DNA from: Candidatus Methanoxibalbensis ujae
GTDB lineage: Archaea; Halobacteriota; Syntropharchaeia; Alkanophagales; Methanospirareceae
Reading direction: 5' to 3'
Length of the DNA: 38,708 bases
NCBI GenBank assembly: GCA_026134085.1
Contig: JAOQIN010000015.1
Location: forward strand, 1 to 38,708
Positions 24,091 through 33,533 of the stretch are shown piece after piece (position 1 is the first letter of the stretch; every line of letters starts with the position of its first letter). The notes beneath the pieces are model-generated. The model worked only from the letters and a program-made list of their open reading frames with translations. It was not told the origin of the DNA and made no database searches. Made by a program: the position numbers and the translations under genes.

Positions 24091-25554
24091 TTATTGCTTG
24101 CCGATATACAGCCACGGAGCCACATCCTCACATATAATGCCCTCATGCTCGGGATTGAGCAATGAGACATACCATGAAGCCGAAGCATTTATTGTGTTCG
24201 CTGACGGGACTGACGGGACCTTCCATGTGAATGAGAATGTTTTATCGTAAAGAGGTGGCAGGGTTATATCCCTCTCCCTATAAAAGAATTTGCCGATATC
24301 TGTCTCAAGACATCTTGTGAAAACGCATTTCCATGTGCAGTTGGTCGGATTCACAAGTGTGAGGTTTATGAGCATCTCATCGCCCGCTGCATATACATAT
24401 TTGTCAACGGAGACAGCAACCGCAGGTTTATATCCGACGCCATAGATGAATGCGGATGAATTGTCATACACCGGTGATGCGACTGTGTCCCAGAGGAGAG
24501 TGCCATTCATCTCCACATAATTTGTGTCCTCGCCCGCTCTGAAAACATGAGCATCATATTCTATCATCAGCTCATCCCTCGGGGACAGTGAGATGTTCTT
24601 CAGATCCCACAGGTATTTGTTCGTGCCAATTTTGACAGGCTCCCAGCGCCATTTTTTCACTTTTCCTATCGATATTATTGAGACAGTGGCATTGTTGTTG
24701 TAATCCAGGCCGTCAGACAGAACATCCACCACAGATATATTGCGTAGAACACCGATGTCGTTGTTGCGTATGACAGTTCTGAACTTCATGTTTGTGCATA
24801 TTGGCACTTTAACACGCGGCACCCATTCTCCAGTCTCAGGGTCCTTCACATATTTCTCTATTTCAACATTGTGCCTGGGCGATACCACGATGTCCGTTTT
24901 CACCTCTTTCACATAGTAATTAACACTGATGCCATTCGCGCTGCTCAGTGAAATGAAGTCGCCAGCGCTGAGATAGCCATCTCCATTGTCTTTCCAATCT
25001 CTCAGATGATATGAGACGCAGAAATTTGGATATACTTCATGCCAGTATGTGCAAACAGGCTTCTTCAACGCCTCATCTATCTCGTCATAACCGCCGGTGA
25101 ACTCAATATACATTGATCTCATAACTGCTGTCAGAGCTGTTGTATCTGTTGATGATACCTTTGATATCGGAATCAGCGTTGGTATCGGAATTGGCGTTGG
25201 TATCAGAGTTGGTGCCGGTATTCTGATGGCAAGTAATGTGATTGTGACATTGTCAACATGATACCATCTCGGCCTCTCCTCGTTCTTGATATTTTCAAGC
25301 TTTATGCAGTCGCATGGACTGAGAACTTCATCTCCATTGTCCCTCCAATCAACCACATGATACTTATTACAGTAGTCGGGATATAACTCGTGCCAGTATG
25401 TGCTCACAGGTTTCAAGTATATCTCGGAAGAGTTAAGCAGATGCAGATACTTCTGCTCGTGCTGCGCGCAGGCACCATCACCCGCTGCCGCCGCGGATGC
25501 GAGCGGAGCGATCACAACTGCAACGAGAAATGCTGCCATAACGGCTCCTCTCAT
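24091..25554 (-). CDS. Secreted protein with two EF-hand/dockerin-like modules and a beta-sandwich stalk
   Basis: A 487-residue exported protein. Residues 1-25 are a signal peptide ending ASAAAAG. A module of about 33 residues occurs twice, near 52-84 and 169-202: TYWHE(L/V)YP, YH, DW(R/K)DNGD and L, with D and I after it. The DNGDG...D spacing resembles an EF-hand or dockerin calcium loop; the first copy is weaker (DEVLSPCD). Between them lies a Pro/Ile/Thr linker (112-131) encoded by GGTATC/GGAATTGG-type repeats. The rest (about 225-487) has DUF11/CARDB-like beta-strand patterns and many N-glycosylation sequons. No sorting tail or anchor helix is seen at the C-terminus. GGGGGAGGTGAT precedes the ATG at 25554. 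Confidence 0.75.
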   Translation of the reverse strand: MRGAVMAAFLVAVVIAPLASAAAAGDGACAQHEQKYLHLLNSSEIYLKPVSTYWHELYPDYCNKYHVVDWRDNGDEVLSPCDCIKLENIKNEERPRWYHVDNVTITLLAIRIPAPTLIPTPIPIPTLIPISKVSSTDTTALTAVMRSMYIEFTGGYDEIDEALKKPVCTYWHEVYPNFCVSYHLRDWKDNGDGYLSAGDFISLSSANGISVNYYVKEVKTDIVVSPRHNVEIEKYVKDPETGEWVPRVKVPICTNMKFRTVIRNNDIGVLRNISVVDVLSDGLDYNNNATVSIISIGKVKKWRWEPVKIGTNKYLWDLKNISLSPRDELMIEYDAHVFRAGEDTNYVEMNGTLLWDTVASPVYDNSSAFIYGVGYKPAVAVSVDKYVYAAGDEMLINLTLVNPTNCTWKCVFTRCLETDIGKFFYRERDITLPPLYDKTFSFTWKVPSVPSANTINASASWYVSLLNPEHEGIICEDVAPWLYIGKQ

Positions 25555-26059
25555 TTTATCACCTCCCCCCACACCTTTCACACATTTCTCTCTTTCCCCT
25601 CATTTTTCTCACACCTCTCCGCTCGTGACTGCGTCCTCAAAATATAAAAATATTTTGTTCAGTTTTATTCATCTTTCATCCGACCTCATCCACTCCCATA
25701 ATGCGCTTTTTCATCACTTCAGAATTTATTGCGAAACATGTAACAGCCTGTGCGGTGATGGGCATGGGCGAGGCTGCTCCGCAACTTACCGCCAGTTTTC
25801 CTCCGCTTTCTCTTCAGATGGAGCATGTCAGTGGAGATCCCGGCAGACACTGAGCCAGCCGCGTCGCTGCGGGCTCGCATTATGATGAGAGCGTCTGCGA
25901 GGCAGCGGAAGCTTTTATTTATGTTTCAATAATAAGGATGGAAAGCTCTCTAAGTGCTGCCTGCTTGAGAGCGAATGAATAAGGCGGGTGGACACGGCGA
26001 ATGATATATCAGGGAAAAGGATATATGGAAGGGATGTATCAGAGGAAGAGGTGAGATAG
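25555..26059. other. 505-bp intergenic region upstream of EF-1alpha
   Basis: A divergent promoter region. TATA-like CTTTTATTTAT (25911-25922) predicts EF-1alpha transcription from about 25943, giving a leader of about 117 bases; a second TATA-like element (GATATATC, about 26002-26009) would give a leader near 28 bases. The GC-richer stretch 25745-25910 has no recognised gene. Confidence 0.5.
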
Positions 26060-27331
26060 ATGGCGGAGAAAGAGCATATGAATCTGGCAATAATAGGGCA
26101 TATAGATCATGGAAAGTCCACGCTGATAGGCAGGTTACTTGTTGAGACCGGTGCAATAGACCCCCACATCATTGAGGAATATCGCAAGAAAGCGGAGGAG
26201 CTTGGAAAAGTGACATTTGAGTATGCGTGGGTCATGGACACACTGAGGGATGAGAGGGAGAGAGGTATAACGATAGATGTTGCGCATCGGAAGTTTGAGA
26301 CGGATAAGTATTACTACACGATAGTGGACTGTCCGGGTCACAGAGATTTCGTGAAGAACATGATCACAGGCACATCGCAGGCAGACGCTGCTGTTCTTGT
26401 GGTTGATGCGAAGGACGGCATAATGGAGCAGACGAGGGAGCATGTGGCACTCGCGAAGACACTCGGTGTGAATCAGCTCATAGTTGCCATAAACAAGATG
26501 GACCGCGTCGGATATGACCAGAAGCGCTACGAAGAGCTTAAGGCTGAGTTATTGAAGATGTTGAAGACATTCGGATACAGGGAGGAGAATCTCATTTTTA
26601 TACCAGTTTCAGCGTATGAGGGGGATAATGTGACCAAGAAATCGGAGAAGATGCCATGGTACGATGGTCCAACATTCTACGAGGCGCTTGACATGATGAA
26701 AGTGCCTGAGAAGCCTGTTGATCTTCCTCTCAGAATACCTGTGCAGGATGTGTATTCAATAACAGGCGTCGGAACAGTTCCTGTTGGAAGAGTTGAGACC
26801 GGTGTGCTGAAGAAGGGGGACAAGGTCATATTCAATCCTCCGCAGAAGGTCGGAGAGGTGAAGTCCATTGAAATGCATCATGAGGAAATACCTCAGGCCA
26901 TACCGGGCGATAACATCGGCTGGAATGTCAGAGGAATATCAAAGAAGGAGATTCGTAGAGGAGATGTCTGCGGACATCTTGACAATCCGCCCACAATTGC
27001 GGAGGAATTCACAGCGCAGATAGTTGTGCTTCAGCATCCGACCGCGATAACCGTCGGATACACGCCCGTGTTCCACTGTCACACCGCTCAGGTGGCATGC
27101 AGGTTTGAGGAGATTCTCAAGAAAATAAATCCGAGAACGGGAGAGGTGATTGAGGAGAATCCAGATTATATAAAGACGGGAGATTCCGCAATCATAAGGG
27201 TGAAACCCACAAGACCGATGGTGATTGAGCGTGTGAAAGACTTCCCGCCACTGGGAAGGTTCGCAATACGGGACATGGGCACTACAATTGCCGCGGGTGT
27301 TGTCATGGAGGTGAAGGCGAAAGCCGCATGA
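26060..27331 (+). CDS. tuf: Translation elongation factor 1-alpha
   Basis: A 423-residue archaeal EF-1alpha that delivers aminoacyl-tRNA to the ribosome. GTPase motifs: GHIDHGKST (13-21), the switch [14 protein letters not shown] (90-94) and NKMD (145-148). The two beta-barrel domains follow ([21 protein letters not shown] and the end [13 protein letters not shown]). Length and motifs are complete. GAAGAGGTGAG lies a few bases before the ATG. uS10 follows after 85 bases on the same strand, the order found in many archaea. Confidence 0.98.
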   Translation: MAEKEHMNLAIIGHIDHGKSTLIGRLLVETGAIDPHIIEEYRKKAEELGKVTFEYAWVMDTLRDERERGITIDVAHRKFETDKYYYTIVDCPGHRDFVKNMITGTSQADAAVLVVDAKDGIMEQTREHVALAKTLGVNQLIVAINKMDRVGYDQKRYEELKAELLKMLKTFGYREENLIFIPVSAYEGDNVTKKSEKMPWYDGPTFYEALDMMKVPEKPVDLPLRIPVQDVYSITGVGTVPVGRVETGVLKKGDKVIFNPPQKVGEVKSIEMHHEEIPQAIPGDNIGWNVRGISKKEIRRGDVCGHLDNPPTIAEEFTAQIVVLQHPTAITVGYTPVFHCHTAQVACRFEEILKKINPRTGEVIEENPDYIKTGDSAIIRVKPTRPMVIERVKDFPPLGRFAIRDMGTTIAAGVVMEVKAKAA

Positions 27332-27416
27332 TTGCAGCTGCGAGGAATGAGCAGCTATGAAGAATGAAACAGGCATCATCGGCATCGGGAGGGAGGGGAG
27401 GAGGTGATCATGAGAA

Positions 27417-27728
27417 ATGACTCAAAAAGCGCGCATAAGGTTGGTGAGCACAAATCACAAGAAGCTTGATGAGCTCTGCGCACACATCAGGAAAATAGCT
27501 GAGACGACCGGAGTGAGGATGTCGGGGCCCATTCCCCTCCCCACGAAGAGACTTGTTGTGCCGTGCCGGAAGAGTCCCGACGGAGAGGGGTCTGAGACAT
27601 GGGACCACTGGGAAATGCGCATACATAAAAGACTCATAGACATGGATGCAGATGAGCGCGCACTGCGACAGATAATGCGCATACCAATACCCAAAGAAGT
27701 GCACATTGAGATCGTGCTTAAAGGATAA
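27417..27728 (+). CDS. rps10: Ribosomal protein uS10
   Basis: A 103-residue uS10. [16 protein letters not shown] is the family start, [20 protein letters not shown] the tRNA-facing loop, and [19 protein letters not shown] and the [11 protein letters not shown] end complete it. GGAGGTGATC lies about 8 bases upstream of the ATG. It follows EF-1alpha and is likely cotranscribed. Confidence 0.97.
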   Translation: MTQKARIRLVSTNHKKLDELCAHIRKIAETTGVRMSGPIPLPTKRLVVPCRKSPDGEGSETWDHWEMRIHKRLIDMDADERALRQIMRIPIPKEVHIEIVLKG

Positions 27729-27764
27729 AATATAAATAAATGCTGCGAGAGAGGAGGATTGGAG

Positions 27765-27974
27765 ATGAAGGCAATAGACGCTGTGATTGAGGAAAAGAAG
27801 AAGGAGATCGCATCTCTCATAAAGGAAATAGACAGCATGGTCATTGAGCTGCGTAACACAAATGATGAGGACAGGAGGAAGGAGCTGCTTGAGCGGATAC
27901 ATGAGAGGGAGATGAAACTGCGCTCAGTTAGGCAAGCCGTAGGAAAACTGCTCGCCCTCACTCATACGCTGTGA
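27765..27974 (+). CDS. Small helical (coiled-coil) protein of unknown function
   Basis: A 69-residue, highly charged helical protein (IEEKKKEIASLIKEI, then EDRRKELLERIHEREMKLR) with heptad-like hydrophobic spacing. It has its own TATA (AATATAAATAA, 27727-27739), predicting transcription about 5 bases before the ATG at 27765, and GGAGG lies 7 bases upstream of the ATG. The two signals together make it a likely real gene separate from uS10. The family is not recognised. Confidence 0.65.
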   Translation: MKAIDAVIEEKKKEIASLIKEIDSMVIELRNTNDEDRRKELLERIHEREMKLRSVRQAVGKLLALTHTL

Positions 27975-28506
27975 GAGATGCCCTGCTCATTTTTTCATTT
28001 TATTTGCCAACCAATGACGCTCGCCTGACTGCTGTAGATCATGCTGCTGTTGATCATGCAAACCAGAAGAAAGTGCGTGTTTGACACACGCATGCGTCAT
28101 GTTTTCTAAAACCTCAGCAGATTGAAGTTGATTTTGTAATTTGTATGATGTTATAATTTGTGATTGATTTTTATCATAATTAAACAATCATGGGTTCCCC
28201 TATTATAATCGGCGCCCACCAATGTATAAAGGAGGATTTTCCATTAAAAATGATTAAAAATATGAATTTGAGAGCATAAGACCATGTCACAGACAGATTG
28301 AACAGTGATAATAACCTCCATTTTTTTGCTATGGGAGCACGGGGAGCACGAGGGGGAGGAGATCCAATCCCTGTCTAAAAAGGAAAAATAAGTGGCAGTT
28401 TGAGGGAGTATATATTATAGCAAATGGCAGCGGGCATACGCTTCGGGAAGAAGTATGCCACCATGGCCTGCGATAGGGGATGATTGGGATGGGATGCAGT
28501 AGCGAT
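27975..28506. other. 530-bp intergenic region
   Basis: No gene is recognised. A TATA (GTATATATTATAG, 28408-28420) predicts transcription of the next gene from about 28439. Bases 28190-28240 (CCTATTATAATCGG followed by AAAGGAGG) also look promoter-like, but no frame follows. Confidence 0.45.
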
Positions 28507-30030
28507 ATGGAAGTGAACAGGAGTATTGATGAGATAAACGAGAAGATAAGGGATGGTGATGTTCATGTTGTCACTGCGGACAGGATGAGCGAGATTGTGA
28601 AGGAGGTTGGTGCGGTGAAAGCTGCCCGTGAGGTTGATGTTGTCACGACTGGCACATTTGGTGCGATGTGCTCATCAGGCGTGTTTCTGAACTTCGGTCA
28701 TTCGGATCCTCCCATAAAGATGCATCGTGTGTGGCTGAACGGTGTTGAAGCATACACTGGTCTTGCTGCGGTTGACGCATACATAGGCGCTGCGCAGCCA
28801 TCTGAGGATCGCGGCATTGAATACGGTGGAGGGCATGTGATAGAGGACCTTGTCTCCGGCAAGACTGTTGAGCTGCGTGCTGTTGGATTCGGAACTGACT
28901 GTTATCCGAGGAACGAAATAGAGACAATGATATCGCTTGAGGACCTGAACACAGCGAAAATGGTCAATCCCCGCAACGCATATCAGCGATACAACGCAGC
29001 CACGAATTCCTCTGACAGAACGCTGTACACATACATGGGAACTCTCCTCCCGGAGATGCGAAACGCAACATTCTGCGGTTCAGGCGCACTCTCCCCCCTT
29101 TTCAACGATCCTGATTTTGAGACAATAGGCATAGGCACGCGCATATTTCTGTGTGGTGCAACAGGCTATATCATAGGGGAGGGCACACAGCATCTCCCCT
29201 CCGAAAACATGGCGACACTGATGGTGTGCGGAGACCTGAAAGATATGCAGTGCAAATTCATGCGTGCAGCCTCATTCTATAACTACGGATGCACACTTTA
29301 CATAGGCATAGGCATACCCATACCGATTCTCAATGAGAGAATGGCTGCAAAAACAGGAATTTCTGATGAGGATATCATGACATATGTCGTTGATTACGGC
29401 GTCCCACGCAGGGACAGACCACTTGTTGCAAGGGTTTCATATGCTGAATTGAAATCAGGCAGCATTGAGATAGGGGGAAAAGATGTGAGAACTTCCCCCC
29501 TGTCAAGCTTCTACATGGCAAAAAAAGTGGCTGAGGAGTTAAAAAAGAGGATAGAAGGAGGAGAGTTCTTCCTGACTGCTCCTGTTGAGAATCTGCGCAG
29601 AGATTCTGTGGTGAAGCCAATGAGGCAGCCAGCTGAATATCCGCTCGTCAAAGATATCATGCGCAGAAAATTCGCAACAATAGGCGCAGATGCCTCAATT
29701 GAGGATGCCGCAGAACTCATAATGAAAACGCAGACAACACACATACCTGTCGTGAGCGCTGACGGAAAACTGCGCGGCATAGTGACAGCATGGGACATCG
29801 CAAAAGCAGTCGCAATGAAACATCATAAACTCTCAGATATAATGACAAAAAAGGTCATAACAGCAGCAGTGGAAGAGCCTGTTGATGTTGTTGTGAGGAA
29901 AATTGAGCACTTTAACATCTCAGCACTCCCTGTTGTTGATTCCGCGAACAAAGTTGTTGGTGTTATAACGAGTGATGATATAAGCAAACTTTTGAAGAAT
30001 GGTTGGAAATGGCGCATAAAAAGGATATAA
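28507..30030 (+). CDS. L-aspartate-semialdehyde sulfurtransferase-like (DUF39 + CBS pair), homocysteine synthesis
   Basis: A 507-residue protein of the MA1821 family. The DUF39 domain covers about 1-365 and two CBS domains 375-500 (MRRKFATIGADASIEDAA and MTKKVITAAVEEPVDVV). In methanogens this family makes homocysteine from aspartate semialdehyde with sulfide or a persulfide donor. A conserved Cys at about 55 (FGAMCSSGVF) is at the position reported to carry the persulfide in the Methanosarcina protein. The ferredoxin-like partner (NIL/4Fe-4S protein) is not adjacent here. The ATG at 28507 matches the family's N-terminus (SIDEINEKIR); an ATG at 28480 would add nine residues. The next gene overlaps by 22 bases. 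Confidence 0.87.
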   Translation: MEVNRSIDEINEKIRDGDVHVVTADRMSEIVKEVGAVKAAREVDVVTTGTFGAMCSSGVFLNFGHSDPPIKMHRVWLNGVEAYTGLAAVDAYIGAAQPSEDRGIEYGGGHVIEDLVSGKTVELRAVGFGTDCYPRNEIETMISLEDLNTAKMVNPRNAYQRYNAATNSSDRTLYTYMGTLLPEMRNATFCGSGALSPLFNDPDFETIGIGTRIFLCGATGYIIGEGTQHLPSENMATLMVCGDLKDMQCKFMRAASFYNYGCTLYIGIGIPIPILNERMAAKTGISDEDIMTYVVDYGVPRRDRPLVARVSYAELKSGSIEIGGKDVRTSPLSSFYMAKKVAEELKKRIEGGEFFLTAPVENLRRDSVVKPMRQPAEYPLVKDIMRRKFATIGADASIEDAAELIMKTQTTHIPVVSADGKLRGIVTAWDIAKAVAMKHHKLSDIMTKKVITAAVEEPVDVVVRKIEHFNISALPVVDSANKVVGVITSDDISKLLKNGWKWRIKRI

Positions 30031-31091
30031 GGGAGCTCAAAGTTGAACTGCTTTGCAGAGGTGCTAGGATAGCAAAAAACAATGTAAATGCACCTCGCAG
30101 AAAAGCGGGAGCGGGTCCAGCTGCCGGTGGTGCGTTCATATTCGGTGGCACTGTTGCGAATGTTCCCACGATGAGCTGGTTTGTCAGCCGTTCACCTTTT
30201 ATTGTTGAGGAGGCATGTGGAAAATACTTCCTCACAACCTCATCCGGGCACAGTATAGAGGTGAAGTTTCCAGATCCGAAATTTTATGATATGCGGACGG
30301 CTGATGGCATCCCCTACAAAAAGATCGCTCTGCTTCATGGCGTGAACTGCCTCGCGACAACCACAATACAGACATGCGTCTATTGGCACACACACAAGAG
30401 ATGCAAATTTTGTGCAATTGAGATCTCGCTTCAAGAAAACACGACGATAGCCAAGAAAAAGCCAGAAGATGTGGCTGAAGTGGCTATTGCTGCAATGAAA
30501 TTGAATGGTGTGAGGCATGTCACACTGACAACAGGAACTACAGCTACATCTGATAAGGGCATTTATCATCTGTCAGCCGTTGCAAATGCTATAAAAAACG
30601 CCACCAATCTACCTATTCATGCTCAATTTGAGCCACCAAAGGATCTGAATATAATAGGGAAGCTCTATGATGCTGTTGACACGGTCGGAATACATGTTGA
30701 GAGCTTTGATCGTGATGTGCTCAGCGATGTTGCTCCATGCAAGGCTGAGATGTTTGAGCATATTATTGATGCGTGGAGGTATTCAGTTGATATGTTTGGA
30801 GAGAATCAGGTGAGCAGTTATGTGATCGTAGGGCTGGGTGAGAGCGACAAATCAGTCATAGAAGGAAGCAAATTCCTCGCTGAAATGGGTGTTTATCCTT
30901 ATGTTGTTCCTCTTCGTCCCATTCCCGGATCTCAGATGGAACATGAAATGCCTCCAAATCCTGAAAGAATGAAGCGATTATATGCTGAAATCGCTGAAAT
31001 ACTGCATGAAACCGGGATGAGCTGGCGTAAGTGCAGGGCTGGCTGCGTTAAATGCAGGGCATGCTCCGCTCTTCCTGATTTCGAGCGCTGA
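30009..31091 (+). CDS. Radical SAM protein, MSMEG_0568/TIGR04043-like, CX8CX2C
   Basis: A 360-residue radical SAM protein. The likely cluster segment is TCVYWHTHKRCKFCAIE (Cys 123, 132, 135), a CX8CX2C spacing rather than CX3CX2C, as I recall for the MSMEG_0568-type group. Downstream strands include TLTTGTTA, IHAQFEPP and VGIHVESFD. The C-terminus is rich in Cys (RKCRAGCVKCRAC), possibly a second cluster. It starts 22 bases inside the DUF39 gene, so translation is coupled, and a role in the same sulfur or cofactor pathway is a reasonable inference. Substrate unknown. A TTG at 30003 is an alternative start. Confidence 0.82.
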   Translation: MAHKKDIRELKVELLCRGARIAKNNVNAPRRKAGAGPAAGGAFIFGGTVANVPTMSWFVSRSPFIVEEACGKYFLTTSSGHSIEVKFPDPKFYDMRTADGIPYKKIALLHGVNCLATTTIQTCVYWHTHKRCKFCAIEISLQENTTIAKKKPEDVAEVAIAAMKLNGVRHVTLTTGTTATSDKGIYHLSAVANAIKNATNLPIHAQFEPPKDLNIIGKLYDAVDTVGIHVESFDRDVLSDVAPCKAEMFEHIIDAWRYSVDMFGENQVSSYVIVGLGESDKSVIEGSKFLAEMGVYPYVVPLRPIPGSQMEHEMPPNPERMKRLYAEIAEILHETGMSWRKCRAGCVKCRACSALPDFER

Positions 31092-31133
31092 TCACAGATG
31101 CACTCACACATTACATATTTCAATTTCATATTT

Positions 31134-31171
31134 CAGAATGTCTCCGCAGTGCCAGAATGTCTCCGCAGTGC
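31134..31171. repeat. Two tandem copies of a 19-bp unit
   Basis: CAGAATGTCTCCGCAGTGC occurs at 31134-31152 and again, without change, at 31153-31171, in the 165-base gap between convergent genes. Confidence 0.9.
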
Positions 31172-31256
31172 ACCACATGCTCCCGTCAGGTGGTGGCTGA
31201 CGGCTGAGAGCAGGCTGCTGAACCTGGCACTTATGAGAAACAGCAAAGCCTCAAGA

Positions 31257-32000
31257 TCAGAGGGTAAGCAGATAATAAACTTCCTTTTTTGCGTTGCTCC
31301 GCAATCTCGAAATAACTTTCAGGCCCGCAATCTCAAATTCGCTCATAACTCTCTTTTCCGCACTTGCAATTCCTTTGTGGACAAATAGAACTTTACCTTT
31401 GTGCTTCAATTTTGGCAGGAATCTGCGAAGTGCGGTGATTGATGATGCGAAATCAAGTGTCAAATCATTTAGGATAACATCTACTGCATCTTCCTCTATT
31501 TTCCTCAGGTCAAACTTGAAAACATCATCAATAAACACCCTTACATTGTTCCTCTCAGCCTCAATTCTCCTCAGAATTCTCTCAAACTCGCGACTGTATT
31601 CAATCCCATAAACTTTTCTCGCCTTTTCACTTGCATAAATCAGGAATCCTCCGGCGCTGCTTCCCAGATCCACGACAATATCTCTTTTTATCAGATCAAA
31701 ACGCTCATCTATCTCCTTCAACTTCCAATATCCCCTGGGAACATCAACAGGCAGACACTCGCTCATTTCGTTTGCAGCGGGAAACTCATGATGCAACTCA
31801 CAACCCGACTCATAATGAAACTGATCATATGAAATCTCTATTTTCGCATTCAAAGGCACTTTTTTCGCAGGTTTCACACATTTTTCTCCACATACAGTGA
31901 CAAATCCCCTTTTTATAGCTTCTTTCGCCCGCTGTCTTGACGAAAACAATCTTTTTTTCACGAGAAGAACATCCAAGCGCTCTTTATTGTCCGATTTCAT
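31257..32000 (-). CDS. TlyA-like S4-domain RNA methyltransferase
   Basis: A 247-residue protein: an S4 RNA-binding domain at about 1-60 (RLDVLLVKKRLFSSRQRAKE) and a Rossmann methyltransferase from about 95 with motif I DLGSSAGGFLIYA, acidic GIEYSREFE, and LNDLTLDFA as the NDL-type motif. This arrangement is that of TlyA/hemolysin-A family 2'-O-methyltransferases acting on rRNA; the archaeal target is not known. The ATG at 32000 is preceded by a long A-rich leader. A TATA on the minus strand (TTTAAATAAAAC, about 32056-32067) predicts a leader near 35 bases. Confidence 0.87.
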   Translation of the reverse strand: MKSDNKERLDVLLVKKRLFSSRQRAKEAIKRGFVTVCGEKCVKPAKKVPLNAKIEISYDQFHYESGCELHHEFPAANEMSECLPVDVPRGYWKLKEIDERFDLIKRDIVVDLGSSAGGFLIYASEKARKVYGIEYSREFERILRRIEAERNNVRVFIDDVFKFDLRKIEEDAVDVILNDLTLDFASSITALRRFLPKLKHKGKVLFVHKGIASAEKRVMSEFEIAGLKVISRLRSNAKKEVYYLLTL

Positions 32001-32075
32001 TTTTTTCTTTTTTATTTTTTGTTTTTTTTTTGTTTTTGTTTTGTTTTATGTTTTGTTTTATTTAAAGACGGAAAA
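31998..32075. other. T-rich homopolymer-like stretch
   Basis: About 75 bases of T runs interrupted by single G, C or A on the plus strand. On the minus strand it is the A-rich leader of the TlyA-like gene. It could also act as a terminator for plus-strand transcription. Confidence 0.6.
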
Positions 32076-32152
32076 GAGCTTTTATTAGTATCTCATATTA
32101 CTTTATATTTTTTATTTATTATGTATTTTATCTTTTCAGCTCTTTTCAGCCG

Positions 32153-33298
32153 TCAAATTTCAACGCCGAGAAAAAGCCCATCTTTTGTTCTTTTCACTTC
32201 AAAATTCACGAAATCGCCTGTTTTCTTTTCTGTTATCACTGAGACGACACGATTTCTCACCACACACAGCATTTCATTTTGCGTGCGTCCTTCCGCTATG
32301 ATTCTCGCCTTTAATCTCTCACCCTTTTTGATGGGAGAGGGTATTCTCGGACGACGCTCAATGCCGAAATCCTCGCGATGCAGCACCAGTTTCACACCGT
32401 ATTCCTTCTCAAGCGCCTGCAATCGTCTGTAAAAATCGTCAAATGTCTGATATCGCTTTATTTTCGGTTTTCTTCCTGTCTTGTATTTTATGAACTTCTG
32501 AATGCCGAGCGGTGGAAATCTCTTTCCGGCGCCTATGTCAAGTGCAAAATCTATGATGCGGGGGATGTCTTCGTCATTTATTCCGGGAAGCCATACAGGT
32601 GCGATGAGCAGGTCAATCGTGGTGTTTTTCGCTATCATCTCAGCAACACGCAGCACATGCTTCAGCGGATATCTGGCACCGTGAATGAAATCAGCACGCC
32701 GCTCGTCAAGTGTGTTCAGAGATAGATTTATCCTCGTCACATATTTTTCAAGGATCTCAAGCTTTCGCTCGTTTATAAATATGCCGTTTGTCTGTATTGA
32801 AACAACAGAAGCACTGTTCTTTATTCTCTCAAGCAGTTCTTCCATATACGGATATATCAGCGGCTCTCCCTGACAGTCTATGTGCGCCTCAACACCTTCT
32901 CCTTTAAAGGAACTCACATGATCAAATACCTCAGCGAGATATTCGGGCTCAACGATGTAATCCGTTCGCCGAGTTCTGCTCGCTCTCCCCTCATCAACGC
33001 TGCAGAATATGCAGTTCAGATTGCAGCCCGTCACCGGGCGCACCTGAATCAAGTTCGTGCCTCTGTCAATTACGCCAAATGCCGGATGTCCAAGAAGCGG
33101 TATTCCGCTCTCCTTTGTTATGAATATAAGAGGACGTTGTGTGAAATGATTGAGTGTTTTATCTGATTTGAATGATATTATATGCTCTTTTGTGTATTTT
33201 TTAGCAAGTTTTTCATATCTCTTTTTTGATATTCTGACCTCTATGAAGTTTCTCAGCAGAAATACTTTGTCCTGCTCGTCCTCGTATTCGGAGATCAT
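32153..33298 (-). CDS. COG2100-type radical SAM protein with TRAM domain
   Basis: A 381-residue archaeal radical SAM protein. An N-terminal region of about 85 residues precedes VRPVTGCNLNCIFCS (Cys 92, 96, 99), then DCQGEPL (GGEP-type), SIQTNG, INLSLNT and PVWLPGINDED, and a C-terminal TRAM-type beta barrel (about 320-381: RLKARIIAEGRTQNEM, DFVNFEV). TRAM suggests binding of tRNA or rRNA. It starts 42 bases after the 5S rRNA on the same strand with no obvious TATA of its own, so it may be read from the 5S promoter. Confidence 0.85.
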   Translation of the reverse strand: MISEYEDEQDKVFLLRNFIEVRISKKRYEKLAKKYTKEHIISFKSDKTLNHFTQRPLIFITKESGIPLLGHPAFGVIDRGTNLIQVRPVTGCNLNCIFCSVDEGRASRTRRTDYIVEPEYLAEVFDHVSSFKGEGVEAHIDCQGEPLIYPYMEELLERIKNSASVVSIQTNGIFINERKLEILEKYVTRINLSLNTLDERRADFIHGARYPLKHVLRVAEMIAKNTTIDLLIAPVWLPGINDEDIPRIIDFALDIGAGKRFPPLGIQKFIKYKTGRKPKIKRYQTFDDFYRRLQALEKEYGVKLVLHREDFGIERRPRIPSPIKKGERLKARIIAEGRTQNEMLCVVRNRVVSVITEKKTGDFVNFEVKRTKDGLFLGVEI

Positions 33299-33340
33299 TT
33301 ATCAGAGCAGAGAACTGATGGGACAACGACAGGAAGGAGG

Positions 33341-33469
33341 AGGGCATAGCAGCGATCCCTGCTTCCCGAGCGCTCCCGCAGCTCAGTACAACAGGGAACG
33401 CGGGCGGGCTTAACTTCCGGGTTCGGGATGGGTCCGGGTGTTTCCCCGCCGCTATGGCCGCTATGCCCT
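33341..33469 (-). rRNA. 5S ribosomal RNA
   Basis: On the minus strand, AGGGCATAGCGGCC pairs with the 3' end GCTGCTATGCCCT. Between them are the conserved archaeal 5S elements CCCGGACCCATCCCGAACCCG (loops B/C region) and GGAAGTTAAGCCC, then TGTACTGAGCTGCGGGAGCG. The length is about 129 nt including an extended terminal helix. A strong TATA (33490-33502) lies 26-27 bases upstream of the 5' end. No 16S or 23S gene is nearby, so it is a solitary 5S. Confidence 0.95.
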
Positions 33470-33489
33470 CTGTTGTTCCTTTCGCTCTC

Positions 33490-33502
33490 TTTATATATAA
33501 AA
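33490..33502 (-). promoter_or_regulatory. TATA box of the 5S rRNA
   Basis: TTTATATATAAA is centred at about 33496; with a spacing of 26 bases transcription begins at 33469-33470, exactly the 5' end of the 5S rRNA. Confidence 0.75.
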
Positions 33503-33533
33503 TGAGATGAGAAGAATGAGAAGAATGAGTGTG

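Noticed and set aside
25400-25885. 161-residue plus-strand frame in front of EF-1alpha
   Set aside because: Half of it is antisense to the EF-hand-like gene, and the rest has no protein-like pattern.
25745-25910. RNase P or SRP RNA in the GC-richer stretch before EF-1alpha
   Set aside because: Neither the conserved RNase P core motifs nor an SRP helix-8-like motif could be found on either strand.
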